A DNA stretch of 64,000 nucleotides from Flintibacter faecis (GTDB lineage: Bacteria > Bacillota > Clostridia > Oscillospirales > Oscillospiraceae): assembly GCF_014287875.1 (NCBI RefSeq), contig NZ_JACOPN010000002.1, positions 1 through 64,000 of the forward strand. Direction: 5' to 3'. Shown one piece after another: positions 53,421 through 61,851 of this stretch; within the stretch, counting starts at the first letter, position 1, and every line of letters begins with the position of its first letter. The notes under the pieces were generated by a model. It was not told the origin of the DNA, did not search any database, and saw nothing but the letters and a program-made list of their open reading frames with translations. Position numbers and translations under genes: made by a program.

Positions 53421-54677
53421 ATGAAAGTATTAGTAGTCGGCGGCGGCGGCCGCGAGCACGCCATCTGCTGGAAGCTGGCCCAGTCCCCCAAGGTGACCGA
53501 GCTCTACTGCGCCCCGGGCAACGCGGGCATCGCCCAGGTGGCCACCTGTGTGCCCGTCAGCGCCACGGATGTGGAGGGCATGGTGAAGTGGGCCAAGGAC
53601 AACGCCATGGACTTTGTCATGGTGGCCCCGGACGACCCCCTGGCCTTAGGGATGGTGGACGCCATGGAGGCCGCCGGCATCCCCGCCTTCGGCCCTCACG
53701 CCAACGCCGCCGTCATCGAGGCCAGCAAGGCCTTCTCCAAGTCCCTGATGAAGAAGTATCACATCCCCACCGCCAAGTACGAGACCTTCACCGATCTGGA
53801 TGCCGCCCTGGCCTATATCCGCCGGGAGGGTGCCCCCATCGTGGTCAAGGCCGACGGCCTGGCCCTGGGCAAGGGCGTGGTGGTGGCCGCCACCGTGGAG
53901 GAGGCGGAAAAGGCCGTGCGGGAGATGATGGAGGACCACAAGTTCGGCGCCTCCGGCTCCACCGTGGTCATTGAGGATTGCATGGTGGGCCCCGAGGTCA
54001 CCGTGCTGGCCTTCTGTGACGGGGAGCACCTGGTCCCCATGCTGTCCAGCCAGGACCACAAGCGGGCCTACGACGGCAACCAGGGCCCCAACACCGGCGG
54101 CATGGGCGCGTTCTGCCCCTCTCCCAACTATACCCCGGACATCGCCGCCCGGTGTGAGAAAGAGATCTTCCAGCCCTCCGTGGCCGCCCTCCGGGCGGAG
54201 GGCCGCCCCTTCAAGGGCGTCATCTATTTCGGCCTGATGCTCACCGCCGACGGCCCCAAGGTGGTGGAGTACAACGCCCGCTTTGGCGACCCGGAGACCC
54301 AGCCCATCCTGTCCATGCTGGACACCGACCTGATGGACATCTTCCAGGCCTGTGTGGACGGCACCCTGGACCAGGTGGATGTGAAGTGGAAGTCCGGCGC
54401 AGCCTGCTGCATCGTGCTGGCCTCCGGCGGCTACCCCGTGGAGTACCAGAAGGGCTATCCCATCTCCGGTCTGGAGGAGGCGGGCAAGTCCGCCGTGGTC
54501 TTCCACGCCGGCACCAAAAAGGCGGACAACGGCGATGTCGTCACCAACGGGGGCCGTGTCCTGGGCGTCACCGCCACCGGCGACACCCTCCCCCAGGCCA
54601 TCGCCAACGCCTACGCCGCCGCCAAGCCCATCTCCTTCCGGGACATGCACTTCCGCACCGACATCGGCAAGGTGTGA
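53421..54677 (+). CDS. purD: GAR synthetase PurD
   Basis: The product has 418 residues from the ATG at 53421 (AAAGGTG upstream; an in-frame GTG four codons earlier overlaps that site). PurD joins phosphoribosylamine with glycine, an ATP-grasp reaction. Visible: VLVVGGGGREHAICWKLAQSP, CAPGNAGIAQ, the substrate region GPHANAAVIEASKAFSKSLMKKYHIPTAKY, VVKADGLALGKGVVVA, SQDHKRAYDGNQGPNTGGMGAF, and GVIYFGLMLTADGPKVVEYNARFGDPETQ. It is the last pur gene of the cluster in this window; purL, purB and purA are not here. There is no clear terminator between it and the next promoter. Confidence 0.97.
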   Translation: MKVLVVGGGGREHAICWKLAQSPKVTELYCAPGNAGIAQVATCVPVSATDVEGMVKWAKDNAMDFVMVAPDDPLALGMVDAMEAAGIPAFGPHANAAVIEASKAFSKSLMKKYHIPTAKYETFTDLDAALAYIRREGAPIVVKADGLALGKGVVVAATVEEAEKAVREMMEDHKFGASGSTVVIEDCMVGPEVTVLAFCDGEHLVPMLSSQDHKRAYDGNQGPNTGGMGAFCPSPNYTPDIAARCEKEIFQPSVAALRAEGRPFKGVIYFGLMLTADGPKVVEYNARFGDPETQPILSMLDTDLMDIFQACVDGTLDQVDVKWKSGAACCIVLASGGYPVEYQKGYPISGLEEAGKSAVVFHAGTKKADNGDVVTNGGRVLGVTATGDTLPQAIANAYAAAKPISFRDMHFRTDIGKV

Positions 54678-54694
54678 CAGGGCGCAAGTTTTCC

Positions 54695-54724
54695 TTGTAC
54701 AAACGCAGTCTGCTGTGTTAAAAT
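54695..54724 (+). promoter_or_regulatory. Promoter of the DivIVA-like gene
   Basis: TTGTAC and TAAAAT separated by 18 bp, about 55 bp upstream of the start codon. Confidence 0.65.
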
Positions 54725-54779
54725 ACCAGAGAATATGACAAGAATGCCTGTACAGGCAGTGTTTGAACGAGGTGTCACC

Positions 54780-55439
54780 ATGGATCATCCCTTCCGCAGC
54801 GCCATGTTCGGCGGCTTTAACCGCCAGGACGTATTAGAATATCTGGAAAACTCCGCCCAGCAGGCGGCCCGGCAGCAGCAGGAGCTGCAGGCCCAGCTGG
54901 ACCAGGCCCGGCAGGAGCTGACCGACCGCCAGAATCAGGAGAGCGACGGCCAGGAGCAGTTGGAGAAAGCCCGGCAGGAGGCCGAAGGTCTCCAGAGCCG
55001 GCTGGATCAGGCCAACGCCGACCTCACCGTCAGCCGGGAGACCGTCTCCCGCCTGTCCGGGGAGCTGGAGCAGACCCGTCAGGAGCTCCAGTCCTGGAAA
55101 GACAGGGCCGCCGCTTTAGAGCCCGATGCCCAGGCCTATGCCGCCCTGAAAGAGCGGGCCGCCGGGCTGGAGCTGGATGCCCACCGCCGGGCCCAGCTGG
55201 TCCAGGACCAGGCCCAGGACCAGGTGCGTCAGCTCCATGAGCAGATGGCCCAGTGGTCCAATCAGGTCCGTCTGGAATACGAGGCCCTGCGGGCCGAGGT
55301 GGCATCCACCGTGACCCACGCCGCCCGCCAGCTGGAGCAGGCGGGCAAGGCCCTGGACCAGGTGAACGCCCTGATGGAGCGGCAAGAGGCCGTGATGACC
55401 ACCATCGCCGCCGACAGCCAGAAACAGCCGGAGGAGTAA
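54780..55439 (+). CDS. DivIVA-like coiled-coil protein
   Basis: The product has 219 residues from the ATG at 54780, after GAGGTGTCACC; an in-frame ATG 15 codons upstream has no ribosome site. The N-terminus HPFRSAMFGGFNRQDVLEYLEN resembles the DivIVA lipid-binding segment (FGGYxRxDVxxYL). The rest is one long coiled coil rich in Gln, Glu, Arg and Ala (about residues 25-200). DivIVA-type proteins mark curved membrane at poles and septa. Given the division and wall genes on either side of the pur cluster, a role in division or growth-site organisation is plausible. It is a shorter, more Gln-rich variant than classical DivIVA, so the name is tentative. Confidence 0.75.
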   Translation: MDHPFRSAMFGGFNRQDVLEYLENSAQQAARQQQELQAQLDQARQELTDRQNQESDGQEQLEKARQEAEGLQSRLDQANADLTVSRETVSRLSGELEQTRQELQSWKDRAAALEPDAQAYAALKERAAGLELDAHRRAQLVQDQAQDQVRQLHEQMAQWSNQVRLEYEALRAEVASTVTHAARQLEQAGKALDQVNALMERQEAVMTTIAADSQKQPEE

Positions 55440-55445
55440 ACCCGC

Positions 55446-55488
55446 CAGGCGGCGGACAGAGCAATTTCTGTCCGCCGCCTGTTTTTTT
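55446..55488 (+). terminator. Terminator of the DivIVA-like gene
   Basis: CAGGCGGCGGACAG pairs with CTGTCCGCCGCCTG and is followed by seven T. Confidence 0.92.
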
Positions 55489-55594
55489 GCATATCCCCCC
55501 GGTTTTTCGGGTATATTTCCCGGGATGTCTTGCGCTTTTCTTTTCGTGCGCTTATAATAAGACCACAAATGGAACTGAAACTGTCAAAAAAGCC

Positions 55595-55826
55595 TGTCAT
55601 TGCGAGAAGGCCCAACGGGCCGACGTGGCAATCCGTAACCCCGTCCAACAGCCTCCCTTGTCAAAGGGAGGTGGCACGGCGAAGCCGTGACGGAAGGATT
55701 CCGACCCCCGGAAAGCTATCCTAAAAACGGAATCCCTCAGTCAGCTTCGCTGACAGCCCCCTTTCACAAGGGGGCCAAAGGACGGGGGTTACGGATTCCC
55801 ACGTCGCTGCGCTCCTCGGATGACAG
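55595..55826. repeat. Composite dispersed repeat with terminal inverted repeats, copy 7
   Basis: Begins TGTCATTGCGAGAAGGCCCA and ends GCGCTCCTCGGATGACAG. The interior matches 40200-40488 in order: CCTCCCTTGTCAAAGGGAGG, the GGCACGGCGAAGCC module, GGAAAGCTATCCTAAAAACGG, TCAGTCAGCTTCGCTGACAG and CCCCCTTTCACAAGGGGG. It fills most of the 464-bp gap before murC. Confidence 0.9.
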
Positions 55827-55903
55827 AAGAGGTTTTATCGACACGCTGAAATGGAACCATATGTCTTTTTATTTTTGCTAAATCTTAATCGAGGTGCCTT
55901 GTT

Positions 55904-57277
55904 ATGGATTTGAAGATACAGGACTATATCTGTCCCGGAAAGCGGGCCCATCTGGTGGGCGTGGGCGGGGTGTCCATGTCCCCTCTGGCCCAGGTGCTCC
56001 ACGGTGCCGGGGTGATCGTCACCGGCTCTGACATGCACGAGAGCGCAGAGGTGGCCCACCTGCGCACCCTGGGCATCCCTGTGACCATCGGCCACCTGCC
56101 CCAGAGCGTGGCCGGGGCCGACTGTGTCATCCGCACCGCCGCTGTCCACGATGACAACCCGGAGATTGCCGCCGCCCGGGCCGCCGGTATCCCCGTGTTC
56201 GAGCGGGCCCAGGCCTGGGGTGCCCTCATGCGCCACTATGAGAATGCCCTGTGCGTGGCCGGGACCCACGGCAAGACCACCACCACCTCTATGTGCGCCC
56301 ACATCTTCCTGGCCGCCCAGCGGGACCCCTCCATTATGATCGGCGGGGTGCTGCCCGCCCTGGGGGCCGGCCACCGGGTGGGCCACGGGGACACCATTAT
56401 TCTGGAGTCCTGTGAATACTGCAACTCCTTCCTGTCCTTCTTCCCCACCGTGGCCGTCATCCTCAACGTGGATGCCGACCACCTGGACTTCTTTAAGGAC
56501 CTGGACGACGTGAAGCGGTCCTTCCGCCGCTTTGCCGAGCTGGTGCCCGAAACTGGCTTTGTGGTGGCGGATCGGGACGACACCAACACCATGGACGCCC
56601 TGGCGGGCCTTGACCGGCCCACTGTCACCTTCGGTCTGGAGGAGGGGGACGTCCACGCCGCCAACCTCACCTGGCACGGGGGTTTTGCCGACTTTGATGC
56701 CATCGTCAACGGCCAGCCCTACGCCCATATCAGCCTGTCTGTCCCCGGCGTCCACAACGTGCGCAACGCCCTGGCCGCCTGCGCCGCCGCCCACTGTCTG
56801 AACATCCCCGCCGCCGCCGTGGAGGAGGGCCTGCGGGCCTTCCACGGGGCGGGCCGCAGGTTCGAGAAGAAGGGGGAGTTCCACGGGGCCATGGTCTATG
56901 ACGACTACGCCCACCACCCCCACGAGCTGCAGGCCCTGCTGACCACGGCCAAGGGCCTGGGCTACCGGCGGGTCATCTGCGCCTTCCAGCCCCACACCTA
57001 CTCCCGCACCCACGAGCTGTTCCACGACTTTGTGGAGGTGCTCAAGGTGCCCGATATCACCCTGCTGGCAGAGATCTACGCCGCCCGGGAGACCAACACC
57101 CTGGGCATCTCCTCCAATGACCTGGCCCTGGAGATCCCCGGCTCCATCTACTGCCCCACCCTGGCCGATGTCACCCGGCAGCTCCGCCGCCTGGCCCAGC
57201 CCGGCGACCTGATCCTCACCGTAGGAGCCGGAGACATCTACCTGGCCGGGGAGGCGCTGCTGCGGGGTGAGGGATGA
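55904..57277 (+). CDS. murC: UDP-MurNAc:L-Ala ligase MurC
   Basis: The product has 457 residues. MurC adds L-Ala to UDP-MurNAc in the cytoplasm. Landmarks: HLVGVGGVSMSPLAQVLHGAGVIVTGSD (N-terminal UDP-binding Rossmann), the ATPase loop CVAGTHGKTTTTSM, ESCEYCNSFLSFFPTVAVILNVDADHLDFF, SVPGVHNVRNALAA, YDDYAHHPHELQALLTTAK, and FQPHTYSRTHELFHDF. The THGKTTTTSM and YAHHP motifs are MurC-specific. The ATG follows GAGGTGCCTTGTT. It lies 21 kb outside the dcw cluster and overlaps a MATE exporter gene by 4 bp, an unusual pairing. Confidence 0.95.
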   Translation: MDLKIQDYICPGKRAHLVGVGGVSMSPLAQVLHGAGVIVTGSDMHESAEVAHLRTLGIPVTIGHLPQSVAGADCVIRTAAVHDDNPEIAAARAAGIPVFERAQAWGALMRHYENALCVAGTHGKTTTTSMCAHIFLAAQRDPSIMIGGVLPALGAGHRVGHGDTIILESCEYCNSFLSFFPTVAVILNVDADHLDFFKDLDDVKRSFRRFAELVPETGFVVADRDDTNTMDALAGLDRPTVTFGLEEGDVHAANLTWHGGFADFDAIVNGQPYAHISLSVPGVHNVRNALAACAAAHCLNIPAAAVEEGLRAFHGAGRRFEKKGEFHGAMVYDDYAHHPHELQALLTTAKGLGYRRVICAFQPHTYSRTHELFHDFVEVLKVPDITLLAEIYAARETNTLGISSNDLALEIPGSIYCPTLADVTRQLRRLAQPGDLILTVGAGDIYLAGEALLRGEG

Positions 57278-58611
57278 CACGCTCTGAAAATATTCTGGGC
57301 ACCATGCCCATGGGACGGCTGATCTTCACCATGTCGGGGCCCATCATGCTCTCCATGCTCATGCAGGCGGTGTATAACCTGGTGGACAGCATCTATGTGG
57401 CCCGGCTGGGGGACGATGCCTTTCTGGCCCTGTCCTACGCCTACCCCATCCAGACCCTGCTCATCGCCTTCTGCGTGGGCACGGGGGTGGCCTTCAGCGC
57501 TGTCTTGTCCCAGCGGCTGGGGGCCAAACAGATGGACCAGGCCAGCTCCGTCGTCCTCCACGGGGGGGTGCTCTATTTTCTCTGCTGGCTCATCTTCTTT
57601 CTGTTCGGTCTGCTGGGGGCGGATGCCTATCTCCGCACCTGCACCGACACTCCCTCCGTCATCGCCCAGGGTACGGCCTATCTGCAGGTGTGCTGCTGCC
57701 TGTCCTTCGGCGTATGCACCCAATTTCCCTGTGAACGCATCCTTCAATCCATGGGCCGCCCTGCCGGGTTCATGATCATTCAGGGCTCCGGGGCTCTTCT
57801 CAACATCATTCTGGACCCCATCCTCATCTTTGTCTTTGACATGGGCGTGGCAGGGGCCGCCGTGGCCACCGTCATCGGCCAGATCACCGGGGCGGTCATC
57901 GGTCTGTTCCTGGTCCACGGACTGCGGGAGCAGTTTCCCATCTCTCTTCGGGGCCAGCATCTCCAGCCCGCCCTGCTGGAGGAGCTGGGCCGCATCGCCG
58001 GGCCGGCCATCCTGATGCAGTCGCTGAGCAGCGTGATGTCTTTCGGCCTGAACACCATCCTCCGCCGGGTCTCCGAGACCGCCGTTTGGGTGCTGGGCGT
58101 GTATTTCAAGCTGCAATCCTTTGTGTTTATGCCCATCTTCAGTGTAAACAACGGCCTGATCTCCATCATCAGCTTCAACTACGGGGCCCGTGACCGCCGC
58201 CGGGTGTCCGGGGCCATCCGCTTCGGTATGCTCCTGGCAGTGGGTACCGGGATCATTGGCTGCGGGCTGCTCATCCTGTGCGCCTCCCCCCTGCTGCGGG
58301 TTTGCTTTAACGCCGGGACACAGGCTCTGGCCCTGGGCATCCCCGCCCTGGGGCTGACCGCCCTGTCTTTCCCCGTGGCCGCTGTGAATATCATCCTGTC
58401 CTCCGCCTTCCAGTCGCTGGGCCACAGCCGCTACTCCCTGGCCATCTCCCTGCTGCGGTATATCGTGCTGCTGCTGCCCGTGGCCCTTCTGCTGATCTAT
58501 TTGCGGCCGGCATCCGCCTTTTTGTGTTTCCTGATCACCGAGGTCGGAGCCTGTCTGGCAGCCCTGCCCATGTACCGCCATGTGTATCGAAGCAAGATCG
58601 CGGTCCTGTAA
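57274..58611 (+). CDS. MATE family efflux transporter
   Basis: The product has 445 residues with twelve helices. MATE pumps export drugs or metabolites with Na+ or H+ antiport. Family segments: MGRLIFTMSGPIMLSMLMQAVYNLVDSIYVARLGDDAFLALSYAYPIQ, GAKQMDQASSV, ERILQSMGRPAGFMIIQGSGALLNIILDPILIF, and FVFMPIFSVNNGLISIISFNYGARDRRRV. The start ATG overlaps the murC TGA (ATGA), so it is translationally coupled to murC. It may export a wall-related or toxic compound, but no substrate can be read. A repeat (58617-58795) and a strong terminator (58801-58853) follow. Confidence 0.93.
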   Translation: MTRSENILGTMPMGRLIFTMSGPIMLSMLMQAVYNLVDSIYVARLGDDAFLALSYAYPIQTLLIAFCVGTGVAFSAVLSQRLGAKQMDQASSVVLHGGVLYFLCWLIFFLFGLLGADAYLRTCTDTPSVIAQGTAYLQVCCCLSFGVCTQFPCERILQSMGRPAGFMIIQGSGALLNIILDPILIFVFDMGVAGAAVATVIGQITGAVIGLFLVHGLREQFPISLRGQHLQPALLEELGRIAGPAILMQSLSSVMSFGLNTILRRVSETAVWVLGVYFKLQSFVFMPIFSVNNGLISIISFNYGARDRRRVSGAIRFGMLLAVGTGIIGCGLLILCASPLLRVCFNAGTQALALGIPALGLTALSFPVAAVNIILSSAFQSLGHSRYSLAISLLRYIVLLLPVALLLIYLRPASAFLCFLITEVGACLAALPMYRHVYRSKIAVL

Positions 58612-58616
58612 CGTGA

Positions 58617-58795
58617 ACGGGCCGACACAGAGGTCGGCCCCTACGGCGTGTCATGTGGGCCGTCTGTAGGGGCCGCTGTCCCCAGCGGCCCGCCGTTACC
58701 CGGGCAACTGTCGTTTGGGCGGATGAGGACATCCGCCCCTACATCGAAATGCCCAAATACGGGCAGGGACGGACCTCTGTGTCCGTCCGCCGTTG
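58617..58795. repeat. Dispersed repeat modules, copy 8
   Basis: Contains GGGCCGACACAGAGGTCGGCCC, TGTAGGGGCCGCTGTCCCCAG with CGGCCCGCCG, GGGCGGATGAGGACATCCGC with CCCTAC, and GGGACGGACCTCTGTGTCCGTCC, each an inverted repeat. The modules TAGGGGCCGCTGTCC and GGGCGGATG match 5360-5866. Confidence 0.82.
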
Positions 58796-58800
58796 ACAGC

Positions 58801-58853
58801 AAAACCCCCGGATACCTTGGGAACGTACCGTTCCGTGGTATCCGGGGGTTTTA
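58801..58853. terminator. Bidirectional terminator between the MATE and metal-ATPase units
   Basis: AAAACCCCCGGATACC pairs with GGTATCCGGGGGTTTT around a TTGGGAACG..CGTTCC inner hairpin. Confidence 0.9.
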
Positions 58854-58863
58854 TATAAACCTT

Positions 58864-59115
58864 TCAGTCCTCTGACTCCTCGTCAAAGACGTAATCATTC
58901 AGTTCGGGAAAGTCTAAAAATTCTGAGAGGGTCATGTTGAACGCCAGGGCCAGCCGGTGCATGGTCTTTACCCCGGGATTCTTGGTCAGCCCCCGGACGA
59001 TGTTGTCCAGGGTGGACTGCTTCACCCCGCTCATGGTCGCCAGACCATTGATGGAGAGCCCCCGCTCCCTGCACAGCTGCCGGATGCGCCGAACATAGAT
59101 GGCGGAATACTCCAT
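58864..59115 (-). CDS. XRE-family helix-turn-helix regulator
   Basis: The product has 83 residues. The ATG at 59115 follows AAGGAGGCGATAGG. A Cro/C1-type HTH covers residues 9-63: RIRQLCRERGLSINGLATMSGVKQSTLDNIVRGLTKNPGVKTMHRLALAFNMTLSEFLD. A short acidic tail follows (ELNDYVFDEESED). It has no ligand domain and may regulate its own unit. It is the last gene of the metal-resistance unit, 12 bp after the P-ATPase, so its expression follows the metal signal. The target is unknown. Confidence 0.9.
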   Translation of the reverse strand: MEYSAIYVRRIRQLCRERGLSINGLATMSGVKQSTLDNIVRGLTKNPGVKTMHRLALAFNMTLSEFLDFPELNDYVFDEESED

Positions 59116-59127
59116 CCTATCGCCTCC

Positions 59128-60981
59128 TTATTTCGCCTTCAGCATCCGTCCTGCATTCAAAATGGCGATGACGGACACGCCTACGTCGGCGAAGACGGCC
59201 ATCCACATGTTGGCCCGTCCGATGGCGGACAGGAACAGCACCAGGAACTTCACCCCCAGGGCGAACCAGATGTTCTGGTGGACGATGGCCAGGGTCTTTC
59301 GGGCGATGCGCACCGCCACGGGCAGCTTGGACAGGTCGTCGTCCATCAGGACCACGTCCGCCGCCTCGATGGCTGCGTCAGAGCCCATGGCCCCCATGGC
59401 CACACCGATGTCCGCCCGGGACAGCACAGGGGCGTCGTTGATGCCGTCGCCCACAAAGACCAGCTGCTCGCCGGGGCGCTTCTCCTGCAGCAGGCGCTCC
59501 ACCCAGTCCACCTTGTCCCCGGGCAGCAGCCCGGCGTGGACCTGGTCCAGCCCCAGCTGCTGACCCACGGCCTGAGCCACGGCGGGGTCATCTCCGGTGA
59601 GCATCACCGTCCGGCGCACCCCGGCCTCCTTCAGGGCTTTCAGGGCGGGGGCGGCGCTTTCCTTGATCTGGTCGGCCACCACCAGATAGCCGGCATAGGC
59701 CCCGTCCACCGCCACATGGACCACGGTGCCCGCGGGCTTCTCCCCCTGGGCAGCCCGGATGTGGTTGACCTCCATCCACTTCTCGTTGCCCGCCAGCACG
59801 GTGCGGCCATCCACCACGGCCTTCACCCCGTGGCCGGCGATCTCAGCGCCATCCGTCACCCGGCTTTGATCGGGGGCGGGCCGGCAGGCGGCCCGGATGG
59901 ACAGGGAGATGGGGTGGCTGCTGAACTGCTCGGCCAGCGCAGCCCACTCCAGCAGCTCCTGCTCTGAACAGTTCACGGGCCTGATCCGGGTGACGGCGAA
60001 GGAGCCCTTTGTCAGGGTGCCCGTCTTGTCCATCACCACCACGCCCGTCTTAGCCAGGGCCTCCAGATAGTTGCCCCCTTTCACCAGCACACCCACCCGG
60101 GATGCGCCGCCGATGCCGCCGAAGAAGCTGAGGGGCACGGAGATGACCAGAGCGCAGGGGCAGGACACCACCAGGAAGATCAGCGCCCGCTGCACCCACA
60201 TGGAGAAGGGGCCAAAGCCCAGCACCGGGGGCAGGATGGCCAGAGCCAGGGCGGCAAAGACCACCGCCGGGGTGTAGTACCGGGCGAAGCGGGTGATAAA
60301 GTTCTCCGCCTTGGCCTTTTTGGCGGCGGAGTTCTCCACCAGGTCCAGAATTTTCGCCACAGTGGACTCCCCATAGGGCTTGCTGACCTTCACCCGCAGC
60401 ACGCCGGTCTGGTTGATGCAGCCGCTGATGACCTCCTGCCCGGGGGAGACCCGGCGGGGCAGGGACTCGCCGGTGAGGGCCGCTGTGTCCAGGGCGGAGG
60501 TACCCTCCGCCACAACGCCGTCCAGAGGCACCCGCTCGCCGGGCTTGATGACGATGGTGTCGCCCACGGCCACCTCCTCCGGGTCCACCTGGACCAGCGC
60601 CCCCTCCCGCTCCACGTTGGCATAGTCGGGACGGATGTCCATCAGGTCGGAAATGGATTTTCGGCTGCGGGAGACGGCCACGCTCTGGAACAGCTCCCCC
60701 ACCTGGTAAAACAGCATGACGGCCACGGCCTCGGAATACTCCCCGCAGCCGAAGGCCCCCACCGTGGCCACCGCCATAAGAAAGTTCTCGTCAAACACCT
60801 GTCCGTTGCGGATGTTTCGCACGGCCCGCCACAGCACATCCCAGCCGATGACGGCATAGGGGATGAGAAACAGCGCCAGACCCAGCCACCCCCGGTCCTT
60901 CGCCCCGATGATGAGCAGCAGCACATAGAGCGCTGCACTGAGGATGATACGGCGCAGGCTTTTTTTCTGTTTTCTTGTCAT
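59128..60981 (-). CDS. Zn/Cd/Pb-type P1B ATPase (CadA/ZntA-like), without its own HMA domain
   Basis: The product has 617 residues. P1B marks: the membrane metal site SCPCALVISVP (CPC), TGESLPRRVSPGQEVISG (actuator), MDKTGTLTKGSFAV (phosphorylation), SSHPIS (HP motif), MLTGDDPAVAQAV, and FVGDGINDAPVLSRADIGVAMGAMGSDAAIEAADVVLM. CPC with DAxxxE-like elements points to Zn2+, Cd2+ or Pb2+ rather than Cu+. The cytoplasmic N-terminus is short and carries no GMxCxxC domain; that domain is encoded as the separate protein just upstream (61015-61236). It exports metal ions across the membrane. The unit is headed by a CadC-like ArsR gene. Confidence 0.93.
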   Translation of the reverse strand: MTRKQKKSLRRIILSAALYVLLLIIGAKDRGWLGLALFLIPYAVIGWDVLWRAVRNIRNGQVFDENFLMAVATVGAFGCGEYSEAVAVMLFYQVGELFQSVAVSRSRKSISDLMDIRPDYANVEREGALVQVDPEEVAVGDTIVIKPGERVPLDGVVAEGTSALDTAALTGESLPRRVSPGQEVISGCINQTGVLRVKVSKPYGESTVAKILDLVENSAAKKAKAENFITRFARYYTPAVVFAALALAILPPVLGFGPFSMWVQRALIFLVVSCPCALVISVPLSFFGGIGGASRVGVLVKGGNYLEALAKTGVVVMDKTGTLTKGSFAVTRIRPVNCSEQELLEWAALAEQFSSHPISLSIRAACRPAPDQSRVTDGAEIAGHGVKAVVDGRTVLAGNEKWMEVNHIRAAQGEKPAGTVVHVAVDGAYAGYLVVADQIKESAAPALKALKEAGVRRTVMLTGDDPAVAQAVGQQLGLDQVHAGLLPGDKVDWVERLLQEKRPGEQLVFVGDGINDAPVLSRADIGVAMGAMGSDAAIEAADVVLMDDDLSKLPVAVRIARKTLAIVHQNIWFALGVKFLVLFLSAIGRANMWMAVFADVGVSVIAILNAGRMLKAK

Positions 60982-61014
60982 TGCTCTTTGCCCCCTCCTC
61001 CGCCGGTTCGGAGG

Positions 61015-61236
61015 TCACTTTACCACGACCTCGCAGTCGGGTTCCACCTTTTTGCACGCCTTCACGGCCTGCTTGACCACGTCGTCAAACTTGTCGTCCT
61101 CGGCTTCGATGGTCAGCTTCTGGGTCATAAAGCTGACGGCGGCGTTTTTTACGCCGGGCAGCTTTTTGATGGCATCCTCCATCTTGGCGGCGCAGTTGGC
61201 ACAGTCCAGGTCGATCATCTGAAACGTCTTCTTCAT
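61015..61236 (-). CDS. Stand-alone HMA-domain metal-binding protein
   Basis: The product has 73 residues and folds as a single heavy-metal-associated (ferredoxin-like) domain. The metal site is DLDCANCAAKME (CxxC, about residues 12-15), followed by INNA-type KKLPGVKNAAVSFMTQKLTIEAED. The ATG follows GGAGTGCTTTTCC. It probably hands Zn/Cd to the neighbouring P1B ATPase, which lacks an N-terminal HMA domain. The DCANCA form is typical for Zn/Cd rather than Cu domains. It lies 33 bp upstream of the pump on the same strand. Confidence 0.92.
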   Translation of the reverse strand: MKKTFQMIDLDCANCAAKMEDAIKKLPGVKNAAVSFMTQKLTIEAEDDKFDDVVKQAVKACKKVEPDCEVVVK

Positions 61237-61306
61237 GGAAAAGCACTCCTTTTTGTCATCTCGTTTATTTGTTTTGATTGATTCGATTCTGCCATCCGGC
61301 AGGGAC

Positions 61307-61666
61307 TCACTCCATAATGTGCTCCATGCCCTGAGACAGGATGCGGATCACATGCTCGTCCGCCAGGGAATAGAACACGGCCTTGCCCTCCTTGCGGAAC
61401 TTCACCAGCTTGCTGGTCTTCAGCACCCGCAGCTGATGGGACACGGCGCTCTGGCTCACCTCCAGCAGCTTGGCGATGTCGCACACGCACAGCTCCGCCT
61501 CCAGCAGGGCGTATAGAATTTTCACTCGGGTGCTGTCCCCGAATATCTTGAATAGCTCCGCCAGGTCATACAGCACCTCGTCCTCCGGCAGCAGGCGCTT
61601 CACCTGCGTCAGCGTGTCGGCGTGGATGATGTTCTCCTCGCAGCATGGGGTATCCCGCTTCTCCAT
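61307..61666 (-). CDS. ArsR/SmtB-family metal sensor (CadC-like)
   Basis: The product has 119 residues from the ATG at 61666, after GAGGTGAGACG; a longer frame upstream runs through the promoter. A winged-helix ArsR domain is clear (LAELFKIFGDSTRVKILYALLEAELCVCDIAKLLEVSQSAVSHQLRVLKTSKLVKFRKEGKAVFYSL). Metal ligands of the alpha-3N site are visible: N-terminal CC (residues 8-9, TPCCEEN) and ELCVCD. The C-terminal helix has His residues (DEHVIRIL, GMEHIME) fitting an alpha-5 Zn site. It represses the HMA-ATPase unit until Cd, Pb or Zn binds. An imperfect inverted repeat overlaps the start region of transcription. Confidence 0.93.
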   Translation of the reverse strand: MEKRDTPCCEENIIHADTLTQVKRLLPEDEVLYDLAELFKIFGDSTRVKILYALLEAELCVCDIAKLLEVSQSAVSHQLRVLKTSKLVKFRKEGKAVFYSLADEHVIRILSQGMEHIME

Positions 61667-61682
61667 CGTCTCACCTCGCTTT

Positions 61683-61711
61683 TTATATGTGAACATGTAT
61701 TCATATGTTGT
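61683..61711 (-). promoter_or_regulatory. Probable operator of the ArsR/CadC-like repressor
   Basis: ATATGTGAACATGTATTCATATG is an imperfect inverted repeat (ATATG.GAA / TTC.ATATG) just downstream of the -10 box, in the position and with the AT-rich form usual for ArsR/CadC operators. Confidence 0.6.
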
Positions 61712-61715
61712 CTGT

Positions 61716-61744
61716 AATATACTCCTTAACAGAATCTTTGTCAA
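61716..61744 (-). promoter_or_regulatory. Promoter of the metal-resistance unit
   Basis: On the minus strand, TTGACA and TATATT are separated by 17 bp. Confidence 0.85.
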
Positions 61745-61782
61745 GAGGGTCTTCACAAACTATAGCTTTTTTCTCCGACCCC

Positions 61783-61791
61783 TGCTATAAT
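61783..61791 (+). promoter_or_regulatory. Extended -10 promoter of the nitroreductase gene
   Basis: TGCTATAAT, a full extended -10; the -35 region is weak. Confidence 0.6.
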
Positions 61792-61851
61792 AGGGCGCGA
61801 ACGTTGACACAATACCCCAAAATAGATCCATCTGAACGGGAGATGACTGTG

